Positions 47,945 through 58,669 of a stretch of DNA of 64,000 bases are shown piece by piece. The stretch is from contig QNGE01000144.1 in assembly GCA_008508345.1 (NCBI GenBank), forward strand, positions 162,219 to 226,218, written 5' to 3'. The translations under genes and the position numbers were made by a program. Each line of letters begins with the position of its first letter. The first letter of the stretch is position 1. Source of the DNA: Paragonimus westermani (Eukaryota; Platyhelminthes; Trematoda; Plagiorchiida; Troglotrematidae). The notes under the pieces were generated by a model. It was not told the origin of the DNA, ran no database searches, and saw nothing but the letters and a program-made list of their open reading frames with translations.

Positions 47945-48193
47945 TCAACAATATTTTATTGAACCATATGCTGTTAAACGCTCACACACAGCACTTTTAA
48001 TATACCCATTCTCGTTTTCCACCCAGTTGGTTGTATAGTTATCAAAGAGAACCGTCCCTTTTAGCAAATGGAATGCCCACCCCGATTTACAAACGAGCCG
48101 TGTCTTACACAGGTACTCGAAAGCTTCCCGGCTAACAGATTTGATAGCCCGCAGTGACCTACTGAACTTTGAAACGTTATCTGTGTATACCAT
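47945..48193 (-). pseudogene. End of MULE-type transposase core
   Basis: An 82-codon minus-strand frame. The most telling part is LFDNYTTNWVENENGYIKSA, matching the block before the SWIM finger in this class (TTNxxExxNxxLK). A frame break around 47950-47830 separates it from the SWIM frame. Confidence 0.5.
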
Positions 48194-48199
48194 GTTACG

Positions 48200-49905
48200 T
48201 GTCCACTGGTATACGCGGTTTCTTTAATACCTGTCTAAGCCTACCAAGTGACGTCAACGCCGGGATACATCATTCATTAAGAGAAAGCGGCAAAATACCG
48301 TGGCACACCTAGGGTAAACCCCGCGAATTACTCGTCACCGTGCAGGTGAACGATCAACGACGAAGGTTTGCACTGCTGACGGGCACGGTAACATTTTCAG
48401 CACAAATTGTAAAAACCATCCGATGACCCGCCGTCGTTTCATTAGACATCAGTGCGTAGAAGAACGTCCTACCTACACTAGTTCAACTGGTGAGTGGCAT
48501 ACGCCAAAGTGAACCTTTCGGAACGAAGAATGCGAACCATGAACACCTCTCCCCTAACAGCAAACAGTACTGTCCTTCTGCTTTCGACAGATCGCGTAAT
48601 TAAACCAGCTTGTTTCGAGAGACGGCCCTACCATGCTTCTAACGTAGATTGCGTAAGTCATCTGAATGTATCTTAATCTAGAACTTACTTTTTACGTACA
48701 ACTTCATCTCACGAGTACATTTGAAGTTCTGCATCATCTCAATCACATACCGCTCATCAGCCATTCACAGACGTCTGCTTCTGGGAAAAATGCTAGGCCG
48801 TCCAACTTAGAAGTCGTGTGAATGTTCCAGTTCGGCCTTCTCAATGCGATGTGTGCCACTACAATATTGAACTACCAAAGATGCCTTGCAGCCGTAATCG
48901 GCGTATCTAAAAGTTAATCTCACAAAAATTGTACTGATATATTACCGTTTGGCACCTACATTCCAACGCATAAAGTGCACACATTCATGCACGACACTTC
49001 TCAGCGGACAGCCTGGCGGCAAATCCGTTCCTCTATGTTTCATGACACTTGCTTCAGCTTGCGAACTATTGATCAAGAAGCTGCTGCAGGTTTCCCGTTG
49101 AAATCTGTTCAGATCCTTCTGGTACTCCGGAAATTTTGATGCACCTCCTTAAATATTCTCCAAAACACGTCTTCGTTGTTCGCCGCCATGGTGATTCGCC
49201 GTACGAAAGTTGTTTCCATGTGGTGGACCATTTAAACACTAACTAGATGCGATGATGTTAGGTTCCGTGAAATACGCAGTTTTCACACATTTGATTTGGG
49301 ATTTTCACTTGTATCGTTTTACTGGAACTTGCCGCAACGCTCGCCTTATATCAGTTTTCCCGTTATTTTTGTATGAAAGGAAAGGGAGCAGGTTTCCTGT
49401 CACACCCGGGACAAAATAAGTTGAACGGTTTAATAGTGTGATACATAAGAGGCAGCAAAATGGTCGATGCGCACGGACGCGCTGAAACGAAAATGAGTGT
49501 ACGATCACCGTAGGGTACGTGGAATGGTCCCAACACAACAATCAGTCACTCAACAGAAACCCGGAACAGCAAGAAAAACGAGTCACGAGGGTGGCATGTG
49601 TATTGTCTTCGGTACAGAACGAGCACAAGGCAACCTAACTTTTTCTCTCTTCAGTCCAGTCTCTAAGTCAATTACAAACGGGGTTCTGGGGATTTGTTGT
49701 CCTCATAGATGCAATTCTTCGTTGCGCGTCTTGTTCCTGTTTGCTCGTTAACGTCCCTCGTCTGCATATCTGGAACGACAAATACAGAAGAGTAATTAGC
49801 TGATAATTATTTGCTCGATCATTGACCTGCACCGTTACAAAAGTACGCCGAACGACCTTGAAGCCGAATTTTCTCATTGGTCGCCGAAGCAGTACGTCTG
49901 TGGGT
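48200..49905. other. Unassigned stretch
   Basis: Upstream side of the MULE relic; its catalytic domain would be expected here, but I could not recognise it. Frames at 49305-49541 (-) and 49497-49751 (+) have no known domain. Confidence 0.3.
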
Positions 49906-49910
49906 GTTGT

Positions 49911-49920
49911 ATATATGTAT

Positions 49921-49969
<49 letters not shown>

Positions 49970-49985
49970 GTATTATATATATATA
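49911..49985. repeat. TA dinucleotide microsatellite
   Basis: About 75 bases of almost pure TA repeats with a few tgta and ttat interruptions. Tyr/Ile-only open frames across it are artefacts. Confidence 0.95.
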
Positions 49986-50309
49986 AGAAATATCTGCGAA
50001 CATGTGAACGCGTGTGCTTGCGTATATATGGGTATACATATGTATACATATACTTATTTTTGGACTATAGTTCTCTGGCATGTTTGCTCGTGACGCGTCT
50101 GGACAAAGATTTACTAGGTCATAGGTTCAAAATTGAAAAATAAGACCAATGCTCATTCGATCTAACTTTTATGAACCAGGCAGTCAACTCGTAGAACGAA
50201 TCGCTTGCAAATATTGTTGAAGTCTGGAGCCTAGAGGTATTCAGCGGAGAACTAGACAAATGTTGGAACAGCCTTTTTCCTACCTTGTACTAATCGACGT
50301 GTGCACACT

Positions 50310-50352
50310 TCTGAGCAGCATGAACGAATCAGATTCGTTCATGCTGCTCAGA
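50310..50352. repeat. Perfect 43-base palindrome (21-base arms, 1-base centre)
   Basis: Arms 50310-50330 and 50332-50352 are exact reverse complements around a single A at 50331 (left arm begins tctgagcagcatgaacg). No mismatch was found and the match stops abruptly at both ends. It lies 200 bases upstream of the PHD frame of a + strand non-LTR element, possibly in its 5' untranslated region. Confidence 0.9.
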
Positions 50353-50554
50353 GCAATCATGCAGGATCTGTCATTTATTCCCTTTAACCCATACCCTACG
50401 CAGTGTGGTTAATCTCCGGATCACACCAATCAAACATCAGGACGTCCACAGGCGCGGGCTTTCATCAAGTCATGGATTTGAATTTGAAACAATTTAGGTA
50501 CTGCCATAGCTCGCTTCCTATTTCCTGGCTGCCGAGACTGGCCTTTCTTGCAGA

Positions 50555-50956
50555 ATGGTCAGACGATCCACCTGCAGTTCGTGTACTAAGTTTGTCCACG
50601 TAAAGGACCATGTACTTCTATGCCTTGGCTGTAATACTTGGTTTCCTATTTCCTGTGTTGGTATCTTTCCAAAGCTGTACCACGCGCCTATTGCAGCCAA
50701 TCTGGATTGCATTCAATTCAAATGCGATGGTTGTCGTTTCTCTGGGAAACTATTTGCGGGCCAAGTAAGCACCACGGTCACTTCGATAGCCGCGGCTGGC
50801 GAGCCGGCAGGTAATAGCAGCACGCTCCACAACATCGAAGTTGACGCCAGCGGGCACCACCCAACTCGGAGTGTGACAACCCAGCCTGAACGCAAGCCAA
50901 GTAGTCAAGAAAGACCGTGTGCGTCAGTGCTGTCTGGGAGTCGTCACGTTCACTAG
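50555..50956 (+). pseudogene. PHD-finger N-terminal protein of the 50.5-kb element
   Basis: A 133-codon frame with a C4HC3-type finger: C7 and C10 (CSSC), C23 and C26 (CLGC), C34, C57 and C60 (CDGC). The His expected before C34 is Pro31 (NTWFPISC, normally WFHxxC), so one ligand is lost. The finger is followed by a Ser/Thr-rich tail. PHD-type N-termini are typical of flatworm and other CR1 relatives; they are thought to help bind nucleic acid or chromatin. Confidence 0.75.
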
Positions 50957-51037
50957 GCACTAGCATACCTGTCGTAAAAACTAAACATTCTGCTGCCCGG
51001 TCGAACTCCGTTATGGTACAAGACCTTTTAGAGCGCC

Positions 51038-51310
51038 TTGATTCGTCTCTCCATTTACGCCATAAATAAGACCGCCAACTTTGGCTCGCTCTCTGCGCTC
51101 AAATGCAAATCAAACCTAGATGTCCTATTTCCATTATCCGTTTTACAAAGAAACCCAACTCAAATCAAATCGAGGCTGGTATGGGTTTCCCTTGGAAGTG
51201 CTCGAGAAACTGAGGAGGTTCTCCTAACAACCTTTAAACTGCGCCCCTTTGGCAGTGCTTCCGTTTATCCTGACGTACCTTGGACTGAGCGACAACAGAG
51301 AAATTAAGCC
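51038..51310 (+). pseudogene. Conserved linker of the N-terminal protein
   Basis: An 89-codon frame, ending SVYPDVPWTERQQRN. The block NPTQIKSRLVWVSLGSARET followed by a DVPWTERQ-type ending is a pattern I associate with the N-terminal ORF of such elements just before the endonuclease. The frame is displaced relative to the PHD frame, so a frameshift lies between them. Confidence 0.5.
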
Positions 51311-51829
51311 ACGAAAAATGCGGTCGCTGTTGATCTTTCCGTAATGTACTTGATATGTGGGGACAACACAGCACACGATGTTAATCAGTGGAATTTCCTA
51401 CGTATGCCCTAGAGCTAGAAGATATGCTTACCGCGGCTCTTGGAAATTACGGTGACTGCTCCCGAGAAAGCTATATGTGTTGGTATTTATATGTTCGCCA
51501 TCAACCCGAGCTACGAACAACACCACCACCGTTCCGAACCATCAGAAAGCTATACGTGTATTAGAACATTCTTGCCACGGGTGCCATCGAATCCCAGTAG
51601 GCGTAACCCTTCATCCTGGTCGCTCCAAAGTGGAATGCGAGGAGTTGCGAGCTGACTACCTAGCACGAGCCGCTCATCTAGTCGTTCCCTTAGCCTACCT
51701 GCAGCCTCAGAAAAACGTATCGCAGCTGGCTCAATCAGAGTCAGCGATAATCCCGCTGGTGCGCCCAGCCTCCCCGGAGATCAAGTTCGTTACCGACACC
51801 AGCAGCTTGCACTCGTTCAGAATAAATTT

Positions 51830-52440
51830 TGTGAAATGTGTTTATACCAATACCCAAAGTCTGGCCAGTAAACTAGGTAAACTCCGTGCGCTTTGCCTCG
51901 TGAATGGCTTCCTTATTTTGTCGGAATTACTGAATCATTGCTCTTGGCAAATAATCTTGACTCTGAGCTTGATATAGCACGCCTACTCCTCTTTCGGAAT
52001 GATAAAATGATGGGCAGAGGAAGGAGTGTTACCCTTTGTGTCCAAAACTCCTGCGCTATCTCATCCAATACTCATTAACATCCCTGAATCCGTCTGACTG
52101 ATTGTTAACTGGCGTAATCTATCGGCCTCCCCACCATTACTTCGATCGCGTTAGGGCATTCCTGTCCGGACTGAACTCTATCCCCTCCATAGGATACTCA
52201 CATTTTGATAATGGGTGACTTTAACCTGCCACAAACTGACTTTCATTCTCATTCGTCGTTGCAATGCTTGCATCATTTCCAGCCGCGATTACAGCCACAG
52301 GTCTTACGGAACATGTGACTGATTGTACAAGATGGCGCGAGTTTGCCATGCTCCTTCCTGTCTAGACTAAATCTTTGCTACTGAAGAACTAATGGTGGAC
52401 AACTTAAAAATGGACGCCCCGCTTGGCTCAAGTGATCACG
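51830..52440 (+). pseudogene. APE-type endonuclease of the 50.5-kb element
   Basis: The domain is readable across three frames. The start, CVYTNTQSLASKLGKLRAL, is in the frame of 51477-51977. The middle, GITESLLLANNLDSELDIA and LLLFRNDKMMGRG, is in 51893-52078. Then come VIYRPPHHYFDRV near 52110-52150, GDFNLP at 52214-52231 and the SDH triad at 52431-52439 (LGSSDHAVVN). Catalytic motifs are thus mostly kept, while frameshifts and stops (for example after NTH at 52078) destroy the protein. Confidence 0.75.
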
Positions 52441-52467
52441 CTGTAGTAAATTCCAGCCTCACTTGTA

Positions 52468-54450
52468 GTGCTGAGCTTACTTTCAAAGCAAAGTTCCCAA
52501 CAAGGAACTTCTGAAGAATTAGGGTGGATACATTCAAGGGATCAATCGAACTCATCGTTTTCTGTTGAGAAAATGTGCGACCATTTCGCTACTACCATAC
52601 ACGAAGCCATAGATTGCCCAGCACAATTATACTCCGCAACCCGCCGGAAACTGCAACAGCAATTGCGGTCCCGAACGTTAAAGATTATTCTTGCTAAACC
52701 TCTAGCACGGGCTCGGCTTAGAATATCAGAGGATCTAGATGATTATCATCTTTATGCGCGAATTCGAAACCAATGCATCCAACTAATCAAGGATGATCGA
52801 CTGGGTTCCCAGCGACGCTTAACCCAACACTTCGTCAGTGATCCCAAAGGCTTGTGTAAATTTGTCTCAAAAACCCGCAAAGCCAAATCCAGGGTACCTC
52901 AGCTAGCCGGCCCGCAAAGAGTTATCAGCTCAGATGGTGAAGATTATGAAGTTCTAGCTGACTTGTACAGCACTATGTTTACTAACGTCGTACCGAGCTG
53001 CTCCGCGGCAAGAAGTGTCAACACTTCCGGAGGAATCTCCATGGTAGATACCACAGCGGATGCTGTGCTAATGAAACTTCGGCGGATAAAACCGATATCT
53101 TCTGGCTCAGACTGTATACCTCCTTCATTCCTTGATCATGAAGCTGCACAATTAACTGTCCCGCTAACCATCCTGTTTGCACAGTCAGTTGTTGTACAAA
53201 CAGTGCCCGAAAGCTGAAAATCGGCGAACATCACCCCCATCTTCAAAGGTGGGTAGTACAATCGGCCCTACAAATATCGCACGATTGCCCTCCCATCCTG
53301 TGTGTTCAAACTCCTTGAAGTGCTAGCCCACGGTTCACTATCTAGATATCTTTTAACAAAGGTCTTCTTCTATAGCGAGCAACACGGCTTCCTCCGCGGC
53401 CGCTCGTGTATTACGATTTTTCTGTTAATTATAGACTATTGAACCACTGCTGCGGAGAGGGGTTGATTCTATTTCCCTTGCCTCTGCCGAAGATTGTGAT
53501 CGAGTGAATCTTTCTGTTTCACTCGACAAGCTCCACTGTTGCGGTGTCAAGGGTAACCTTCGCCGCTGACTCGAATCCTATTTGTCAAACCGTTCCTATC
53601 ATGTGCGGGTGGGTTCCTCCGTATCCTCTGCTAGACTCAGCTCCAGCGGAGTCCCACAGGGCTCCATCCTGGAGACACCAGTTTCCTCTATCTTCATCAA
53701 CGATCTACCACCTGAAGTATGGTATCCACCAGTGCTGTTTACCGGTGATATTAAAATAGCTTTGACGCAAGCGCGCCACAGACTGTTGCTAGTTCCCTTT
53801 ACAAATGGTGTAAATCAAACTCCATCGAGTTCAACACCATCAAGTGCAAAGTTATACACATCCGACATAAGCACAGTTTGCCTTACTCCCTCAGCGCAGT
53901 ACCGCTCTAAGTCACGGACAACGAAAGACTGTAGCGTACCTCTAGGGTTCTCCCAATACTGCGGCATGCGCCAAGAAAACTAATAACGTCCTAGCGCTTC
54001 TGAAGCGTATGTTTAGAAAATTCGAACAATCATGACTCAGTAACCTTTACAACAACCTTATTCGTCCTCATCTGGAGCAAGAGGCCCTTGTTTGGTCTCC
54101 TCACAGGCAGTAGGACAAACTTATTCTGGAAACTGTTCAAATGCGCGTGACGAAGTAGTTCGTAGATTGGGTTTGAGATCCTACCTTAAGCGACTTCATG
54201 AGCTAAGTATCTTCTCCCTGTAGTATCGCAGACAGAGGTAACCTAGTGTTGGTGTTCATGATTCTGAGGACCCCTAACCATCCCTGCAGATCGCTGCTCA
54301 CCTCTGAGGATACTAGCCCACTCAGAGGGCATCCCTTGAAGCTAAAGTCAGTACAGAGGACTTGAGCTAAGACAAATTTTCTTCTCGGTTTGGGTCTGCA
54401 AAGGCTGAAACTTTTTACCAAAACATGTAGTGAGTGCTGTGATAGTGATT
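52468..54450 (+). pseudogene. Reverse transcriptase of the 50.5-kb element
   Basis: The first frame (52468-53217, 249 codons) holds the linker and entry block (LRRIKPISSGSDCIPPSFLD). After a stop come ANITPIFKGG, YRTIALPSCVFKLLEVL and EQHGFLRGRSCIT in shifted frames. A third frame (53544-53983) has SSSGVPQGSI and FINDLPPEVWYP, and the catalytic box as FTGDIKI at 53738-53749 instead of FADD, so the first Asp is lost. Thumb pieces (LIRPHLEQEALVWSP, then RGNLVLVFMILRT, LRGHPLKLKS) run to about 54450. The block with the first catalytic Asp is missing or unreadable near 53430-53510. Confidence 0.78.
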
Positions 54451-54489
54451 GAGTTCAAAATTCATCTGGATCGCCATTCTAACGCTTAG

Positions 54490-55940
54490 TCCTTATCCCA
54501 GTACACTCTCCGGCGCACATCCACATGTGTATGTTTGTCTGTTGAATGGCTCTCACCTAATTACGCATATTTACCCAGCCGTAAGTTTACGTGTATAATA
54601 AGGGTAGGCCTGCATTTGCTTATTCTCCGTCTTAAGCTTCCGATTCGATCCAAAAGAGTTGCGACGTGTAACTATCCCTCTGGCACCAAGATTCCTCGTC
54701 TGGAGAAACGGAACCATCAAAACCTATCGCTTTCTACTTTCGTCCATCACCCATTGACTAAATTGAAGAAACTTGCTTCACGGCATCCTTACAATTGCGT
54801 TTAAGTACTACTAATCTCACTCAGCCAAAAACGAGTGAAGATGGACGTTTCGCATTCTGTCGTTTTCCGAATTCTAATTCGTATGTTAAAGCTATGCCGT
54901 TTTTCGGAATGGTGAATTGCCTCAACGAAGTTGGTGTCGCGCGTGCCAACTGTAGATATTCATACTACTCGACGGTTTCCTCATTCCCCTGATCTGCTGG
55001 TGATCCTGAGTGTGTGTTAACCATCGTGGAACATGGAATATGCTCTTATCATAACGCACACTGCCACTTATCTCTGTGGGGGGCTAGCCTTATGCAAACG
55101 TATGAACACAAATAGTCAGTTCAAAACACAGTCGCTGAGTAGCTCATTATGGACACTGTTGACCTTGGCGGAGCAGGAGAACCATGAAGAAGAGACGTGT
55201 GCACCAGAATTGTATCGTAAGGTCGAATCAATTCGAGAAAGTGTTCATTTTATATAAAGACAAGTGATGTAGACTGAAGTTTGTTTTGCTCATTGCCAGA
55301 GCTTTGTTTATTCTGCAGTTTTCCTCCTATGTTTCTCTCCAAAAGTGTTAGCATTGTTACTCTCACTTTTTTCGTCCTCATCATTATGCCCTCTGACATT
55401 CAGATTAGCTCAGTTCTGTTCGGTTCACTGGATTTGGGGCTAGTGGGCGGTTGATGTCCAGTTTCTTGCTCCAGTGAACTCCGATAATCCAACCGTGCTG
55501 CAACAAATGGAGAATAAAAGCTTCCCTTCAGCATTGTTTCAACATCTTCGGTGGTTTGTAGAATACAGTTTATTATTAAATGGGCAGCAAGAATATCACC
55601 GATCCATTCTTCATCAGGATCATGCAAAGCGATCTCTTGGATGCCAGAGGTACGTTGAAGGGAAGTGGCATTGCACTCACTATCAGTAATTATGGTATAC
55701 TCAGAATAATTGACAAGATCACAGCCAGTGTTGGTGCTACCATGATCTCTTTCAGGCTCCTGGATGACATGACAAAATCCTCGTGGTTACATTAAAAGAA
55801 CTATGGAGGGATAAATAACTAAGTAAAGGAGTCCTACGCAAATTTTCTGTAGCTGGTAACAATGAAGAGGCAAAAAGAATAACAAAGATGAGGACTGGGG
55901 AGAAAAATGGTTGATATCATATTAAGTAGATCCAGGTCAT
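54490..55940. other. Unassigned stretch between two non-LTR relics
   Basis: No domain recognised. Frames 54535-54804 (+), 55400-55627 (-) and 55474-55795 (+) are short and unassigned. It may include untranslated ends of both neighbouring elements, which point toward each other. Confidence 0.3.
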
Positions 55941-55947
55941 TTTATCA

Positions 55948-56896
55948 TCATTCCATGTTCGGGAATAATATCAACCGACATGCATCGAGCTTGCACTGGA
56001 AGTCGGTAACCGTGGCCAACACCACCTCTGACAGTAATTCGTTCCAACTATTCGCATCTCCATATGAGAAAAAGTTGGCCTGATTTTTAGTCCTAGCTCT
56101 TTCCTCCACAATCTTCAACTCATGCCCTCCAGGCGATGAATTTTCGCTGCGAGCTAGCAGCCGTTCTCCTGCCTCAGATAATCCACTCAGGATCCTAGGG
56201 ACTTCCGTGAGATCTCTTCTTTCCCATCGTCTTGAAGAGAAAAGACTAAGGCGCTTAAGTCTGATGGAGTAGTCCATTCCCCGAGGTTCTACGGAGAACT
56301 TCGTAAACCTACGTTGCACTCTCTCTAAAACCTTAACATCCTTGACCAACTAAGGACACGAGGCCCACACACATTATTCTAGATGTGGTTTCACATCAGC
56401 CCTGTGCGGAGCCAGAAGGATGCTGGGTTTCCTTGAGGCTACTGTTCTTTTCAGTTGGTGGAATGCTCGATTTGCCTTACGAACTGCAAACATACACTGA
56501 GTTGATACGTTGAAGTCTCCAGTGACCTGAATTTCCATATCCCTCATCAAAGTGGTTTTTGAATGAACACACGTTGCTCGGACCCTCCTATCCATCTAAA
56601 ACAATCTTTGGTCTCGACCCATTTAAGTCGTCTACATTTCGCAGCATTTAACGGGAGTTTCCAGCCAACTGTCCGCTGGTGAGTTTCATCGAGACCTTGT
56701 TGCATCAAAGAATCACTCGGCGTCCCACGAGCTTCACGTCATCCGCGAACATGTAGCAGAGACTGCTGATTCTGTTCACCAAATCATCTAGGTCTGTCAG
56801 AAGCAACAGGGGATCCAAGACTGGCCCCTGTGGAACATCACTGGTAGCATTTACAGTGTGCGATTTAGAGCCCTCCACTAGCACCGTCTTCACCAT
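55948..56896 (-). pseudogene. RT palm and thumb of the 56-57.7-kb relic
   Basis: Three frames. 56896-56705 has SDVPQGPVLDPLLLLTDLDD and YMFADDVKLV, with the catalytic FADD intact at 56738-56749. 56595-56374 has VTGDFNVSTQCMFAVRKANR, the block after DLGV in the thumb. 56349-55948 has VLERVQRRFTKFSVEPRGMD, YSIRLKRLSLFSSRRWERRD, RARTKNQANFFSYGDANSWN and ELLSEVVLATVTDFQCKLD, a well-kept C-terminus (WNxLPxxVVxAxxVxxFKxxLD). Confidence 0.85.
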
Positions 56897-57110
56897 GCTA
56901 AAACACCAGGAGATTATTTTTTTTCCAATTTTAACGTCAAAAGTCTACTTTTTACGGAGTCGAAGGCCTATCTGAAGTATGAATAACAGCCGTAAAGTGA
57001 TCTCATCTAAGAAAGCGAGTAATTTGAAAATGCATGATCTCTTACTTACAAAGACATGCTGCTAAGCCGCCACCGGTCCATACTTAATGACGTTGCGCTA
57101 TCCTGTTTCT

Positions 57111-57473
57111 TCAGGTCCCTTTGAGCACTTTCGAGGTAGCTGACGTAAGACTCACGGACCCGTAGTTTGGGGGCTTTCCACTACTGCCTCTGTGTATCGA
57201 TGTGACAGCCGGCACATTCCAGTCCGCGGGTAGTTTGGCTTCACCAAGCGATTTGTTAAATAATCTAGCCAACAGAACGGCTACTACATCAACAAGTGGT
57301 CTTATAATTGCTGCGTAAATGTCATCTGGGCCCGCTGTCTTTGTAACATTCAGCTTAGCCAAATAACCCCGCACCTCTCTAGAACTGACCACCACGTCCC
57401 GAGAAGCCGCCGACATGTAGTGCATGCTCACCCAGTTGGCTTTAAGTTTAGTCATGCTCATGTTTGTCACCAC
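57111..57473 (-). pseudogene. RT entry block of the 56-57.7-kb relic
   Basis: A 120-codon frame with LNVTKTAGPDDIYAAIIRPL, LLARLFNKSLGEAKLPADWN, VPAVTSIHRGSS and YGSVSLTSATSKVL: the usual order of the fingers domain (AxGPDxIxxxxL, LPxxWxxAxVxPIxK, YRPISLTS). It stops at GT near 57111; the next recognisable piece is the palm. Confidence 0.82.
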
Positions 57474-57693
57474 TAGGCGATTCCTGATTCTCCTTTGGGC
57501 TTAAACTGGTCTCTAAGACTAACGGTGCTGAGGCAGGATTGCTCAGACTCTTATGCCCAAGGATACAAACGGGGCATACCCATTTCAACGTCGCATGTTC
57601 TGCATACAGCACGTGAGCTCGGTCTTCCAGGTTACTGCATTTCGGGTGATACCGAACGTTGTACGTGTCACAGCAGATGCCAGTCTCCTCCAT
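57448..57693 (-). pseudogene. PHD-finger segment of the 56-57.7-kb relic
   Basis: An 81-codon minus-strand frame with the later half of a PHD finger: ICCDTYNVRYHPKCSNL (Cys, Cys, His, Cys) and KWVCPVC (final Cys pair). The first Cys pair should lie upstream in another frame. The tail (SPKENQESPSGDKHEHD) is polar. Same protein type as at 50555-50956, but a clearly different sequence. Confidence 0.6.
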
Positions 57694-57699
57694 TTCCGG

Positions 57700-57845
57700 A
57701 GAGCAGCTGTCATTTGGCTGCGACCCGATCGTGCTATTACCAGTAGCGTCGCGAGAGGATGCTCTGGTGTTCCTGACAACAAGGAAAAAGCTAGGAATTA
57801 TAAAACCTGGTAACTTATATCCTTTTTTAATAAACAGAAGGAAAT
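57700..57845 (+). repeat. 5' LTR remnant of the Ty3/gypsy element
   Basis: TATAAAA at 57799-57805 and AATAAA at 57829-57834 lie 23 bases apart, followed by CAGAAGGAAA. The solo LTR at 39.0-39.2 kb has the same three landmarks in the same order, including the identical CAGAAGGAAA. The start of the LTR is not defined, but it must be after the PHD segment of the minus-strand relic. A primer-binding site was not identified with confidence. Confidence 0.45.
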
Positions 57846-57969
57846 GAAAGGCAACCGAGTGTAAAAATTCAGAGCCGACGCCCAGTAAGTCTTGCGAGGG
57901 ATACGAAGAAACAACCGATACAGTGGTTCACCTGAGCCCTTTTTCGTCTCCGTATACCACTATGCCTTG

Positions 57970-58577
57970 AACAAGAAGCAAGCGCCTCGAAGAACACTTT
58001 CATAATTAAACTTTCTGAGTTTGACAGTAGGGACCCTGGGCTGCAGTTCAAACAGGTCAGTCATTTCTGACTTTCGGCAAATCCACACACAGCACGCCAT
58101 GTACGATTATGTCGCCTCAAGTTTGCCTGAGGCTGTGGCTGCGGGAGCTGAGGGTGTAATTTATGAGCGTCCAGCTGAGAACTCTTACAGTGTCATCAAA
58201 TCGACCACTGTTAACAGGATGGTAGCTTCTGGCAAGGACAGTCTCTGCAAGCTCCTTTCCGGGGTTGGATTGAGAGACCGCACATCCCCACAGTTGCTTC
58301 ATCACATGACCCATATGCCAAACAATCAGACTGTCAACGAACCGATGTTGCGCAAGTTGTGGCTCCGGAACCTCCCATGCGAGCTCCGTTACTCATTGAA
58401 CGTTTTAGACAAGGACGCACTGTTGACAAACTAGCAATGTTGGCCGACCAGGTACGTCACAATTATTCTCCCCAGAAAGTAGCATCTTGCAGCCGTACCA
58501 CCCTGTGGCGGGATGTTTCGAACCTGAGAGAGCAGTTTTCAGAACTTTCCTTGCAGCTAGCTTCTAAGAAAAACTGA
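57970..58577 (+). pseudogene. gag: gag of the Ty3 element
   Basis: The start is in one frame (KNTFIIKLSEFDSRDPGLQF, KQVSHF), near 57985-58065. A frameshift leads into 58021-58434 with DFRQIHTQHAMYDYVASSLP, EAVAAGAEGVIYERPAEN and LLRKLWLRNLPCELRY-like blocks (MLRKLWLRNLPCELRY). A second shift near 58390 leads into 58359-58577 (VDKLAMLADQVRHNYSP). The pattern (QxxxFxxxxITxxxxxxxxVxxxLPxxxA) is the capsid-like domain of such gags. No zinc knuckle was seen after it. Confidence 0.8.
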
Positions 58578-58669
58578 AAGACGACCACTAGTGCGCCCAA
58601 ATTCTTGCTCACTAAGTTGGTCGCACACACGACTGTGTGCTACTACTACCGTCGATTTAGAACGCGCGC

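Larger units (their letters stand above)
46700..48193 (-). mobile_element. Mutator-like (MULE) transposase relic with SWIM and PHD fingers
   Basis: Read on the minus strand, one protein can be followed through 1.5 kb with a few frame breaks: end of the transposase core (48193-47945), SWIM zinc finger (47826-47290), linker (to about 47030) and PHD finger (46975-46700), ending in a stop. Transposase followed by SWIM is the layout of MULE-type transposases, which occur in trematodes (the Curupira elements). The catalytic DDE part upstream of 48193 was not found and may be lost. Terminal inverted repeats were not identified. It could also be a domesticated ZSWIM-like gene, but the stops argue for a dead transposon. 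Confidence 0.62.
50555..54480 (+). mobile_element. CR1-like non-LTR retrotransposon, nearly full-length but broken
   Basis: On the + strand all expected parts occur in order: PHD finger protein (50555-50956), conserved linker (51038-51310), endonuclease (about 51830-52440), reverse transcriptase (52468 to about 54100) and C-terminal region (to about 54450). Frames are broken at many points, but the spacing is normal for a CR1-like element of about 4 kb. The 5' start may include the palindrome at 50310. No 3' tail was recognised after 54.5 kb. It is the only relic here in which PHD, endonuclease and RT all survive together. Confidence 0.85.
55948..57700 (-). mobile_element. CR1-like non-LTR relic lacking its endonuclease
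   Basis: On the minus strand a PHD finger segment (about 57693-57540) runs directly into the entry block of a reverse transcriptase (57473-57111). Palm (56896-56705) and thumb (56595-55948) follow. The endonuclease of about 200 codons is absent; the two frames even overlap by 26 bases. The Ty3 LTR remnant begins immediately beyond the PHD segment, so the 5' end was probably cut by that insertion. All pieces are separated by frameshifts or small deletions. Confidence 0.8.

Noticed and set aside
49877..50143. 88-codon Tyr/Ile-rich + strand frame
   Set aside because: Produced by translation of the TA microsatellite.
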